Assembly (NCBI RefSeq): GCF_003633615.1
Contig: NZ_RBKU01000001.1
Location: 3,348,001 to 3,412,000 of the forward strand
DNA length: 64,000 nt
Direction of reading: 5' to 3'
From: Mucilaginibacter gracilis
GTDB lineage: Bacteria; Bacteroidota; Bacteroidia; Sphingobacteriales; Sphingobacteriaceae
Made by a program: the position numbers and the translations under genes. The notes under the pieces were generated by a model. The model had not been told where the DNA came from, made no database searches, and saw only the letters and a program-made list of their open reading frames with translations. Positions 25,609 through 34,193 of the stretch are shown here, piece by piece. The stretch's first letter is position 1. Every line of letters begins with the position of its first letter.

Positions 25609-26922
25609 ATGAAAAAAAATATGAAGCCAGGCATAATTTTGCCAAAGAATACTTTTTTCTACACCATTTCATTGGAAAGCGGGCAGGGTTTAACACGGGA
25701 AATGCTTGAATTGCACTATCCGGTACCAAAGGGGCGCAAAGTTTACATGGGTAATCATGTAGAGTATAAAGGTTTCAAAAATGCGCTAATATCAGTAGAA
25801 GCCAAGTTATCCGATGGTTCTGAAAATATGTTATACCTGCATGTCGGGTTAACGGAATTAGATATAGCTTGTACGTGTGGTATGCCTGGTGAAAAACTTT
25901 GTTTTCATGGATTTATGACTTTGCATAATCTCGCGTGGTTTCGGCGCTTAGAACTGGAAGATTATTATTGGCCGGGGATAGTTGACGATGATAAAATTAA
26001 AGACAAATTCCTTACGACGGAAGTAACCAAGAATTGGATTAAAGTTAAACCAAAAGAGAAGTTCGGCAACATTTTTAAATCCAATATTGGTTTTGCGGAG
26101 CGGGAAAGGTTTTCGCTAATAGAACCCGCTAAAACGTTGGCATATCCCATCGGAGGACAGGAGGCCATCGCCTATTGTATGGCCTACAATTTAGGCGAGC
26201 ATCATGTACACCTGCCTATTTTAATGGCATGTTTAGGTGTTACGAGTAAGCTTGGCAACGATATTGTAAGCTTTAAACAATTCAACCATCAAAAAAAGTT
26301 GATCCCAAACGTATCCTACACTGCTAATCAGCAAATGCTTAATGCGATAAGCCTGCAACAGCATGATATTGCAAAACGGCAATACGGTATGCCTGGTGAG
26401 GGAAAAAAACAAGAGGAACAAAGTCTAAAACAAGAAATGCTCACCTTGTGGGAGCAGGCAATCCCCTTGCTTTTAAACGAACGGTATAACTACAGCTATT
26501 ATACTTACTGGCTAAGGTATTTGAGGAGCAAGCCACGGAAATCGGATATGCGAGATTGTAAGTACAGTTTGGAAAGACCTGTATTAAGTTTACAATTGAA
26601 ACTATACCAGGATCATTTCGCTTTAGAAGCCATAGTGACAGTAAATGGTAACCCGCTACAATTTAAGAACAAACTACCGCTTTTTGTAGTCGATAAGGCT
26701 ACCGATTTGATTTACCTGATGGCTTCGGTTCAGGATGATGATTTATTGCGCTGGATGTTATTATACAATAATCGGATGACTATTCTCAAACAACATTTTA
26801 GGGAATTTCAGGATACATTTTTCGCCGAATTGAGCACTTTTTATCCGGTACATTTCATCGACCCTAATAGCAAAAAAACTGTGCCGTATGATTTTGAAGT
26901 TATATCAAATCACCTTTCTTAA
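25609..26922 (+). CDS. SWIM zinc-finger-like protein
   Basis: A 437-aa protein. At residues about 87-105 it carries CTCGMPGEKLCFHGFMTL, a CxC-x7-CxH SWIM motif. The remainder is helical with no recognised catalytic motif. It begins 15 bp after the HEPN gene and ends 9 bp before a small gene. SWIM domains bind DNA or proteins. The product is not otherwise recognised. Confidence 0.7.
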   Translation: MKKNMKPGIILPKNTFFYTISLESGQGLTREMLELHYPVPKGRKVYMGNHVEYKGFKNALISVEAKLSDGSENMLYLHVGLTELDIACTCGMPGEKLCFHGFMTLHNLAWFRRLELEDYYWPGIVDDDKIKDKFLTTEVTKNWIKVKPKEKFGNIFKSNIGFAERERFSLIEPAKTLAYPIGGQEAIAYCMAYNLGEHHVHLPILMACLGVTSKLGNDIVSFKQFNHQKKLIPNVSYTANQQMLNAISLQQHDIAKRQYGMPGEGKKQEEQSLKQEMLTLWEQAIPLLLNERYNYSYYTYWLRYLRSKPRKSDMRDCKYSLERPVLSLQLKLYQDHFALEAIVTVNGNPLQFKNKLPLFVVDKATDLIYLMASVQDDDLLRWMLLYNNRMTILKQHFREFQDTFFAELSTFYPVHFIDPNSKKTVPYDFEVISNHLS

Positions 26923-26931
26923 TGATTTGTT

Positions 26932-27213
26932 ATGAAAAATGAAGAAAACGAAAATTTAACGCCGGAGGCGGTAAGAGATTTACAACTTTCGATACGATAT
27001 GTATTTATCAACTATCCTGTTGAACGACTGAAAACAATCCATTGGGAGTTATATCGGGGATGGGTTTACAATTCAGCAGTAACTGTAAGCGCGGAAGAAA
27101 TTACCGATATGCTCATGTACTATGAAATGTTTGACGACTTCATAGACGACCTTTTTAAATATTGCCAGCATCTGAATAAGACCGCTTTAAAAGACAGCCC
27201 GGTAGATATGTGA
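26932..27213 (+). CDS. Hypothetical acidic protein of the HEPN/SWIM operon
   Basis: A 93-aa acidic helical protein (LTPEAVRDLQLSIRYVFINY, MLMYYEMFDDFIDDLFKYCQ). It is the last gene of the three-gene operon. Not recognised. Confidence 0.6.
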   Translation: MKNEENENLTPEAVRDLQLSIRYVFINYPVERLKTIHWELYRGWVYNSAVTVSAEEITDMLMYYEMFDDFIDDLFKYCQHLNKTALKDSPVDM

Positions 27214-27254
27214 CGATTATTCAATCATTCATTACTTACATGGCGTATAGGCGT

Positions 27255-27292
27255 GTGCGGCAAGCACCTACGTGCCTACGGTGCCAGCCTCT
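27255..27292. repeat. Short intergenic repeat shared with 10492-10527
   Basis: TGCGGCAAGCACCTACGTGC with CTACGGTGCCAGCCTC. GCACCTACGTGC is itself a palindrome. It is the first of two repeats in the 570-bp gene-free stretch 27214-27783. Confidence 0.35.
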
Positions 27293-27378
27293 CCGCCTTA
27301 TACAGGAGTGAAGTTCGTTCCTCACAACACACCTGTTTTTTCTCCTATTGAAAAGAAAAAACCAATTTCACCGCGTAG

Positions 27379-27497
27379 GCAAAGTTACCGACCGCCGGAT
27401 TAAAAGTAAAGGCTATACAAGCGAAGCATTGGTGTTTTGTTTTTTAGCGGTGCTTCGGCCTTGACATTTAATCCGGCTCGCGCTTTTGGTGCCTAAG
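27379..27497 (+). repeat. Structured intergenic repeat SR3
   Basis: The outer arms GCCGGATTAAA (27394-27404) and TTTAATCCGGC (27467-27477) are perfect complements. Next inside, GTAAAGGC pairs with GCCTTGAC (one mismatch), and AAGCA (27424-27428) pairs with TGCTT (27451-27455). The unit starts GCAAAGTTACC and ends CGCTTTTGGTGCCTAAG like SR1 and SR2. The core TATACAAGCG is shared with SR2 and the hairpin at 37672-37721. The remaining 27498-27783 is A/T-rich with no gene and probably holds the vWA-operon promoter. Confidence 0.55.
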
Positions 27498-27783
27498 CGT
27501 TGAAATGGGATGGTGTGTAAAAAGCTAAAAAACACAGAACTTACCTTTGTTTAATATAGCAAGTCGATTACTATATCGAAGATAAAATGAAAATCTTAAG
27601 AAGCAAGAGAGGTAAATATCTAAAAATCAACACCGCTTTTTTTTAAAATCATATTATCTTTCCAGAACATCCTTTTTTTTATATATTGATTACTGCAAAC
27701 AGTACAACAACAACTAACTACAATAACAATATCATTTAATAATAATACCTTTAATTCATCAATCTTAAATCACAGTTAATACA

Positions 27784-28461
27784 ATGGACGATTATATTTC
27801 ATTTGAGCAAATCCCTTTTGGGACGGAAGATTTCGCACTTAACCCGGAAAGGCGTTGCCCCTGCATGCTACTTTTAGATACATCTGGCTCTATGAGTGGA
27901 CATTCAATAGAACAATTGAACGTGGGATTAACGGCTTTTAAAGATGACTTAATGAAAGATTCATTGGCATCTAAGCGTGTTGAAGTTAGCATAATTACTT
28001 TTGGACCAGTGAATATTGAATGTCAATTTCAAACAGCGGACAATTTTATTCCTCAAAAATTGTCCGCAAATGGCGATACTCCAATCGGTGCGGCAATAAC
28101 ATTGGGGATTGATATGGTTTTACAGAGAATTAAGGTGTACAAAGAAAACGGAGTTGGATATTACAAACCTTGGGTTATTCTTGTAACAGATGGAGCGCCC
28201 ACAGATAATTGGTCAGAAGCGGCTCAAATAATAAAAGAGAACGAAGAAAAAAATCAACTTGCTTTTTTTTCAATTGCTGTTGATAATGCCGATATGGATA
28301 TGCTAAGTAAATTATCCTCAGTCAGGCCACCATTAAGGTTGAGAGAGCATTCGTTTAAAGAGTTTTTTTTGTGGGTATCAGGATCAATAAAAGATGTTTC
28401 AAGAAAAAATCCAGGTGAGCATAATAAATTACTTCCACCATCCGGTTGGGCAGAAATATGA
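27784..28461 (+). CDS. vWA-domain protein (TerY-like) of a phosphorylation triad
   Basis: A 225-aa single von Willebrand A domain. The MIDAS motif is complete: LLLDTSGSMSG (DxSxS) near residue 32, GDTPIGAAI for the Thr, and VTDGAPTDNW for the Asp. The family is the TerY-like partner of the vWA-PP2C-kinase (TerY-P) triads described in tellurium-type stress islands. The stop overlaps the phosphatase ATG as ATGA. It likely acts as a metal-dependent adaptor whose state is set by the kinase and phosphatase. Confidence 0.88.
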   Translation: MDDYISFEQIPFGTEDFALNPERRCPCMLLLDTSGSMSGHSIEQLNVGLTAFKDDLMKDSLASKRVEVSIITFGPVNIECQFQTADNFIPQKLSANGDTPIGAAITLGIDMVLQRIKVYKENGVGYYKPWVILVTDGAPTDNWSEAAQIIKENEEKNQLAFFSIAVDNADMDMLSKLSSVRPPLRLREHSFKEFFLWVSGSIKDVSRKNPGEHNKLLPPSGWAEI

Positions 28462-28955
28462 ATTGGAAAGTTATTGGACAGAGTGTTATTGGTTCTTCAC
28501 ATACCGAATTGAGCAAAGGATGTGAAGATGCCATAAAATATTGTGTAATAAACTCAGGCGAAGAAAACGAAACGTTGATTGGTTTCATAAGCGATGGCGC
28601 AGGGAGTGCAAAATACGCAGCCAAAGCATCCACACTCGCGGTGGAACAAGGCATTGCTATAGTTCAGCAATGGCTAATAGATGGCGTCGAAATTCAAGAA
28701 TGTGATTTAATTAAACTTGCAGAAATTGTTTATGATGATTTAGTGGCTCTTGCCGGGCAATATAGCGCAGCCTTAAACGAGTTTTCCTGTACTCTATTAG
28801 GTTTTATTATTCTCCCAGGCAAAGCATGTTTTCTTCAAATTGGTGATGGTGCAATAGTAAAACATGGGAACGACGAAAATTTTAATTTCCTTTGGTGGCC
28901 ACATAACGGTGAATATCACAATACAACAACATTTTTAATTGATGATATAAACTTA

Positions 28956-30257
28956 TTACTGATGCGTTAAGTTTTACTAAACAAGTTTGATTGTTCTTTG
29001 ACATTTTGAATGATTTGATCTTCTGTTAATAACTCCTTCAAAGGAGTTTTATCGAAAGCTGAGATCCCAAGAATCTGCATTATTTCGTAAATGGAAAGGG
29101 TGCTTTTCAACTTATGCTTTACGCAAGCAACGATCAAGTAAGTGCAGATTGCGACCCAAATGTGAGTATTTACCGCATTTTCCGATTGCCCCCAGAGAGA
29201 TTTAATGGTCAAATTCTGTTTGATCCATTTAAAAAAAGTCTCTATTTGCCATCTGTTGCGGTACAGCCTTGCAACTTCCAGGGCAGAAACCTCGAAGTTA
29301 TTAGTCAAGAATATCAGTTCAGCACCTTTTTCATCGTCATAGTATTCCACCAGCCTTAGTTGCTCGGGATAAAGTTTCTTAGACCTGTATCCATTCAACA
29401 GGATGGTCTTGTCCCCTCTGAGACCGGATCGTGGGTCAATGTTGAAGTTGCTCTCAATGACAGTGTAATCCATGGTGTCTTTTGCCCGTGTAACAAATGA
29501 CGCGCCGCTGTTGTGTATATTATATAATGCAATAAAATCGACATAGGCTTTATCCATAACATATATGGCCCCTGAAACCGGAACTATTGTGTCAAGGGCA
29601 TTGCTGTCGTGGTATTTACCGTCGGTGATCAGGATAAAAGCGGGTATATTCCCCCTTAAGTCTAAAAGCGTATGTATTTTAATAGCACCGCGCGAATATT
29701 TTCCGGGAGCCCAACTAAACAGCTTCAGGCTCAGGGAAACCGTTGTAGAGTCTAAAGCAAACACTTCATTGGCAATATCCACATTAGCAACCGGTTCATT
29801 GACATAGAGCGGCCTAACCTTTCCGATCAGGTAATTACCGAAATCCGCGAATATCTGGCAATCCCTGTTTTCGTTTGCACGGGATAAAGTAGACTGGTTT
29901 ACGTATTTCCGGATACCGAGATGGTACAATTTGTTTTTATGGGCTTTTAAGCAAACACAAATATCCCGAAGAGAGTTACGGGAGGTTAACTGCCCAAAGA
30001 ACAGCTGAATAAACTGGTTCCAACAGTCGAAGTCCCTTGTCCTGAAATCGCCGTTATACTTTGAAACATATTTCTCAAACTCATACCGGTCAACAAAGTG
30101 CAAAAGTTGCGCAAAAACGTATTTCCCTGAATTCATCGCCTTATCATAAAAGGCCAAAACTAAAGGTCAAATCAAATCAAAAAATCAAAGAACGGCTATA
30201 ATATATTTATATTCAGATATTTACAACAAATTTTGAAAACTTAACGCATCACCAATA
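28956..30257 (-). mobile_element. IS4-family insertion sequence (1302 bp)
   Basis: The element lies between two copies of ATATAAACTTA (28945-28955 and 30258-30268), an 11-bp target duplication. Its ends carry TGATGCGTTAAG inverted repeats (about 28960-28971 and 30240-30251), with 2-nt asymmetry outside. It holds one transposase gene on the minus strand. The perfect duplication indicates a recent insertion. Confidence 0.88.
28967..30157 (-). CDS. IS4-family transposase (DDE, N-terminal DUF4372)
   Basis: A 396-aa protein with an N-terminal DUF4372-type region (residues about 10-80), then a DDE catalytic domain: VFALDSTTVSLS (first Asp), IYVMDKAYVDF (second Asp) and LYRNRWQIETFFKWIKQNL. The last matches Y-(2)-R-(3)-E-(6)-K of IS4 enzymes. 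Full length. The stop codon lies inside the terminal inverted repeat. Confidence 0.93.
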   Translation of the reverse strand: MAFYDKAMNSGKYVFAQLLHFVDRYEFEKYVSKYNGDFRTRDFDCWNQFIQLFFGQLTSRNSLRDICVCLKAHKNKLYHLGIRKYVNQSTLSRANENRDCQIFADFGNYLIGKVRPLYVNEPVANVDIANEVFALDSTTVSLSLKLFSWAPGKYSRGAIKIHTLLDLRGNIPAFILITDGKYHDSNALDTIVPVSGAIYVMDKAYVDFIALYNIHNSGASFVTRAKDTMDYTVIESNFNIDPRSGLRGDKTILLNGYRSKKLYPEQLRLVEYYDDEKGAELIFLTNNFEVSALEVARLYRNRWQIETFFKWIKQNLTIKSLWGQSENAVNTHIWVAICTYLIVACVKHKLKSTLSIYEIMQILGISAFDKTPLKELLTEDQIIQNVKEQSNLFSKT

Positions 30258-30533
30258 ATATAAACTTAAAAAATCTTAATGTTAAAGTGCTTGAAGAAAC
30301 AATAACTGAAATTTCTGTTTTCACCGATGGCCTACAAATGCTTGCTTTAGATTACGAATCTACTACTGTGCATCAGCCTTTTTTTAACGACTTAATGAAA
30401 TGGTTAAGGGTTGCTGAAAATAGCGAGCAAGTGGATATTTTAAACAATAAACTTAATAGTTTTTTAAATGGGGATGTAATTAATAGTAAGACCGATGATG
30501 ATAAGACATTGCTATTAGCTACTAAACTTAGAC

Positions 30534-32474
30534 ATGGGAAGCCAAGTTTTTAATGGGTTACAGGGAAAGAAATATTCCCTTGGAAATGAAATAGGGAGCG
30601 GTGGAGAGGGAATCGTGTCAGAAATTTTAGAAGACGCAACCCTTGTAATTAAATTATATCGAGATGATTTAGAGCAAAACAAAGTAGACAAACTGATATA
30701 TATGTCTTCTATTGGAAACTCAGAATTACAGAAATTCGCTGCATGGCCTATTGATATAGTTAAAGATAACTCATCAAAGACCTGTGGCTTTGTCATGAGA
30801 AAGCTTGAGGGGTATGTTCCAATACATAAATTATTTAGCCCAATGGATAGGAAAATGCTATTTCCAGACAAAGGGTATAATTTCTTAATTCACGTGGCGA
30901 GGAATTTGGCCATTGCATTTCATAAGATCCATCAATTTGATGTGGTGGTTGGAGATGTGAATGAGGTAAATATATTGGTCAATAAAGAAGCTATGATTGC
31001 GTTTCTTGATTGTGATTCATTTCAAGTTAAAAACCGTAATATATATCATTTTTGTGAAGTTGGTGTGCCTCGATATACACCGCCCGAAATATTAGTAAAG
31101 AACTCTTTCGAAAACGTTTTAAGATCAATTAATACGGATTCTTTTTCCCTCGCCACTCTCATATTTCAATTATTATTTTTAGGCCGAGCTCCATTTACAG
31201 GCATAAACTCTACAACAGAGGAGATCGAAGAAGAAAAAGCAATAATAACTAATGAATTTGCTTATTCAATCAAAAACAAACACAAAAAATTAATTCCAGC
31301 CAAGTACGGGTTCGCTATAGAAAATTTAACTACAGAATTAATCGAACTGTTTCATAACGCTTTCGAAAAAAACCTTGATAGACCGCTACCAATCCATTGG
31401 GCTCAAGGAATTGCGAATTTCAACAAAGAAGTGATAATGTGCGTTCACTCTGAATTACACATTTATCCCAAGAAAATGCCGAGTTGTCCGTGGTGTGACT
31501 TTAAAAAAAAAGTGGGTATAACTTATTTTTTTGATGATGCTAATCTTAAAGAACTTAGTGAACTAAACGATATCGATCAGTTTGTCAACGGGTTCAAAAT
31601 AGAAAAAATAGAAATCCAACCAATACCCAATTCTTACACAAATAAAGATTTAAGAGCCTCACCTATTCCTAAGAAATATGTCCATTTAAAACACATTCAT
31701 AAAGGTGTAATTGCAGCTATAATTATAACAACAATAGGCTTATGTTTTATAAGTTTAGCGTTTTTTATAGGTGGTGGTATCATCATCGCTATTTTCGATT
31801 CTATTCTGCAGATGGACAGTAAATTACGAAAGGAGCTTGCGAACAGGAAAAAAACATACGATGATTTGAAATTTGCTTTTGATAACATTACGAAGCACTA
31901 TAATAATCCTATTATTCTTCAATCTTACAATCAATCAGCAAGTAAGTTAAATAGACAAATTTCTGATTTTAAGAATCTTCCAAATGAATATACCTTAAAA
32001 AGTAAGAGAATAGAACAAAGACATTACGAAGTTAAATATCATGCTTTCCTTCAGCGATTTGATATTTTATACTATACGATTCCCACGTTTGGGCCAGCTA
32101 AAAAGTTATTACTGCAAAAAAACGGAATTAGAACTGCCGCCGATATTTCACGACTTAGCAGTACCAGGATAGCGGGAATCGGCCCCGCCAATATTCACGT
32201 ACTTGAACGCTGGCAACAGAGGATAGGATTGAATTTTACATATATTCCAGATGACATAGCCATTAAAAAAGACATAGGTATATTGGCAGTTGAAATTGGT
32301 AGGACGAAGAAAAAATTAGAAGGAGAATTAAAAGTTCAATATTTAAATTTACAAAAAATGAAAAGTGATGTTCTTACTTCTGCAGCGATGGCTGAAAAAC
32401 AGTATTTAGACATTAATCCAAAGTTGCAACAGGCAGAGTTAGACTATAAAGCTTTTCAAGCTTTTATAAAATAA
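30534..32474 (+). CDS. Protein kinase with HhH domain (TerY-P triad)
   Basis: A 646-aa protein. The kinase domain spans residues about 10-285: glycine loop IGSGGEGIVSE, Lys in VIKLYRDD, catalytic loop VVVGDVNEVNILV, metal loop FLDCDSFQV (replacing DFG), PRYTPPE. CVHSELHIYP and CPWCDF form a small Cys motif near 310-325. Two adjacent hydrophobic stretches lie at about 388-425. A coiled coil precedes a helix-hairpin-helix pair (IRTAADISRLSSTRIAGIGP) near 540-565. It is the kinase of the vWA-PP2C-kinase triad, overlapping the phosphatase gene by 20 bp. With the phosphatase broken, kinase action would be unopposed if the gene is still expressed. Confidence 0.88.
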   Translation: MGSQVFNGLQGKKYSLGNEIGSGGEGIVSEILEDATLVIKLYRDDLEQNKVDKLIYMSSIGNSELQKFAAWPIDIVKDNSSKTCGFVMRKLEGYVPIHKLFSPMDRKMLFPDKGYNFLIHVARNLAIAFHKIHQFDVVVGDVNEVNILVNKEAMIAFLDCDSFQVKNRNIYHFCEVGVPRYTPPEILVKNSFENVLRSINTDSFSLATLIFQLLFLGRAPFTGINSTTEEIEEEKAIITNEFAYSIKNKHKKLIPAKYGFAIENLTTELIELFHNAFEKNLDRPLPIHWAQGIANFNKEVIMCVHSELHIYPKKMPSCPWCDFKKKVGITYFFDDANLKELSELNDIDQFVNGFKIEKIEIQPIPNSYTNKDLRASPIPKKYVHLKHIHKGVIAAIIITTIGLCFISLAFFIGGGIIIAIFDSILQMDSKLRKELANRKKTYDDLKFAFDNITKHYNNPIILQSYNQSASKLNRQISDFKNLPNEYTLKSKRIEQRHYEVKYHAFLQRFDILYYTIPTFGPAKKLLLQKNGIRTAADISRLSSTRIAGIGPANIHVLERWQQRIGLNFTYIPDDIAIKKDIGILAVEIGRTKKKLEGELKVQYLNLQKMKSDVLTSAAMAEKQYLDINPKLQQAELDYKAFQAFIK

Positions 32475-32568
32475 ATACGCATTATACGTGGCACAGCATT
32501 TTATCTGAATTATTGTTGCACAAATTGATAACGATGATTAAATTTGTATCAGTCACTGTTAAATATTT

Positions 32569-32590
32569 GTGAGTAAAACAGTGAGTAGTT
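32569..32590. repeat. GTGAGTAA repeats, candidate integrase arm sites (right end)
   Basis: GTGAGTAAAA (32569-32578) and GTGAGTAGTT (32581-32590) lie about 60 bp inside the right att copy, mirroring those at 15081-15216. Confidence 0.45.
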
Positions 32591-32646
32591 CTAAAAAGTC
32601 TCTATCAACTAATTGATATATAGTTATTTGCGGAAAGGATTAATCG

Positions 32647-32661
32647 TCCTGCCATCCCGAC
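32647..32661. other. Candidate att site: 3' end of a tRNA gene (right/internal junction)
   Basis: The second copy of TCCTGCCATCCCGAC, followed by AGCGATACCAAATCAAGTCA as at 14964. It lies between the kinase gene and the second integrase, so it marks the border of two tandem elements. In the gap 32475-32950 no gene is seen; after the terminator the rest (32721-32950) is A/T-rich and probably holds the integrase promoter. Confidence 0.6.
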
Positions 32662-32688
32662 GACAGCGATACCAAATCAAGTCAAAAA

Positions 32689-32720
32689 CCCTCTAAATTG
32701 TAAGATTTAGGGGGTTTTTT
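32689..32720. terminator. Intrinsic terminator next to the right att copy
   Basis: CCCTCTAAAT-tgtaag-ATTTAGGGGG (near-perfect stem) followed by TTTTTT. Confidence 0.75.
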
Positions 32721-32950
32721 CATTTATTTTTAAATTTTTCATATCAAAATGCGGCATTGAATATCAAAGTAAAAATGCCCTATTCTGCACCCTGTTTTTT
32801 TTTCGTACTATTAACCGATGAATTTTATTAATCAATTGATAATGAAATGCTTATATCTGTTTTGTGCGTGTTTAGGCCGTTTTGATATTGCGGCTGGGCC
32901 CATTGATTCGATAAAAGTATGCCATTGTCATTTAAAACGGGATAAAGTGT

Positions 32951-34189
32951 ATGAAAACAACAAATTCATTCAGTCTTAACTTTTTTATCAAAAAAGATAA
33001 GGCAAGTAAAGGAAACGCGCCGATTTATGTCCGCATTACCGTAAATGGCAAATTTGTAGACATGTCATTAAAGCGCCGTGTCAAAATGGACACGTGGGAA
33101 CAGGACGATCAAAAGGTAACGGGTAACAGCCCTGAAGCCAGGGACATCAAGGAAAAAATTCGGCAGACAAAAACGGAGATCAATAACGCTTATGATGAAC
33201 TGCGGTTTAATAAGGAATTGGTCAATGCTGAAGCTATCAAAGCAAAGGTTGAAGGTATTGACGAGGAACAAACTACTCTCTTGTGGCTGATGAACTATCA
33301 TAATACGGAGATCAAAAAGCTACTTGAAGATGGCACAATGAAAAACTATTTCACTACCGAACGCTACGTAAAGGAGTTTCTATTAAAGAAGAAAAAGCGT
33401 CACGACATTTATCTTTCCCAACTGGATTACAAATTTGTTGTGGATTTTGAAATCTATCTACGCCAAAGAGAGCCGGATAAAAACCAAAGGCCATGTGCGA
33501 ACAATACCGTGATGAAACACATTGAACGCTTGCGCAAAATGATTAACATAGCGGTTAAAAACGAATGGTTGATTAAAGACCCTTTTTTGCGTTTTGAGCG
33601 TAAAATCGTTAATAAAGATCGTGAAGCGCTTGAACTGGAAGAAATTGAAAATATTAAAGGGGTAAAACTGGATAAAGACGGGCAAAGAATTGTTCGGGAC
33701 GTTTTTATATTTAGTTGCTACACCGGCTTGTCTTTTGCCGATATGTGTTTATTAAATAATAATCATTTAGTAACAGATATTGAGGGCGAAAAGTGGATAG
33801 AGATGATCAGGCATAAGACGGCAAATTTTTCCGGCAAGAAATTCTTTGTTTTGCTGCTTCCTGAAGCTATTGAACTGATAAACAGGTACAGAAATCATCC
33901 GATGGCAGGATACACAAAAACGATCTTTCCGGTATTTTCAAATCAGGCTACTAACCGTTATCTCAAAGCGATTGCTAAAGAGGCAAAGGTTGATAAAAAA
34001 TTGACCTTTCATATCGCCCGACACACATTTGCTACAACAATTACTTTGGAAAACGGGGTGCCAATGGAAACTGTATCAGGGATGCTTGGACACGCCAGCT
34101 TGCGCACTACACAAATTTACTCCAAAATCAAAAAGAAAAAAGTTAGTAATGATATGAAGGTATTGCGGGAACGCTTAAAGCAAGCTTAA
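32951..34189 (+). CDS. Tyrosine integrase of the second element
   Basis: A 412-aa IntDOT-like integrase. Arm-binding domain residues about 8-95, core-binding 110-210, catalytic 215-405 with HIARHTFATTI and LGHASLRTTQIYSKI. The first Arg is missing (CYTGLSFADM), as in the 15265 integrase, to which it is clearly homologous. It lies 290 bp after the att copy, at the left end of the second element. The following Rpn gene starts 5 bp later. Confidence 0.93.
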   Translation: MKTTNSFSLNFFIKKDKASKGNAPIYVRITVNGKFVDMSLKRRVKMDTWEQDDQKVTGNSPEARDIKEKIRQTKTEINNAYDELRFNKELVNAEAIKAKVEGIDEEQTTLLWLMNYHNTEIKKLLEDGTMKNYFTTERYVKEFLLKKKKRHDIYLSQLDYKFVVDFEIYLRQREPDKNQRPCANNTVMKHIERLRKMINIAVKNEWLIKDPFLRFERKIVNKDREALELEEIENIKGVKLDKDGQRIVRDVFIFSCYTGLSFADMCLLNNNHLVTDIEGEKWIEMIRHKTANFSGKKFFVLLLPEAIELINRYRNHPMAGYTKTIFPVFSNQATNRYLKAIAKEAKVDKKLTFHIARHTFATTITLENGVPMETVSGMLGHASLRTTQIYSKIKKKKVSNDMKVLRERLKQA

Positions 34190-34193
34190 AACC

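Larger units (their letters stand above)
28458..30553 (+). pseudogene. PP2C-family protein phosphatase gene split by an IS4 element
   Basis: The 5' part (28458-28955) encodes ELSKGCEDAI, LIGFISDGAGSAKYA and FLQIGDGAIV, the metal-binding motifs of PP2C. After the insertion the frame resumes at 30269 with VLEETITEISVFTDGLQML, the C-terminal Asp motif, and stops at 30553. Removing 28956-30268 (the IS plus one 11-bp duplicate) joins the parts in frame into a 260-aa phosphatase. As it stands the 5' piece ends in IS sequence at 28970 and lacks the last Asp motif, so the triad has no working phosphatase unless the IS excises. Confidence 0.88.
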
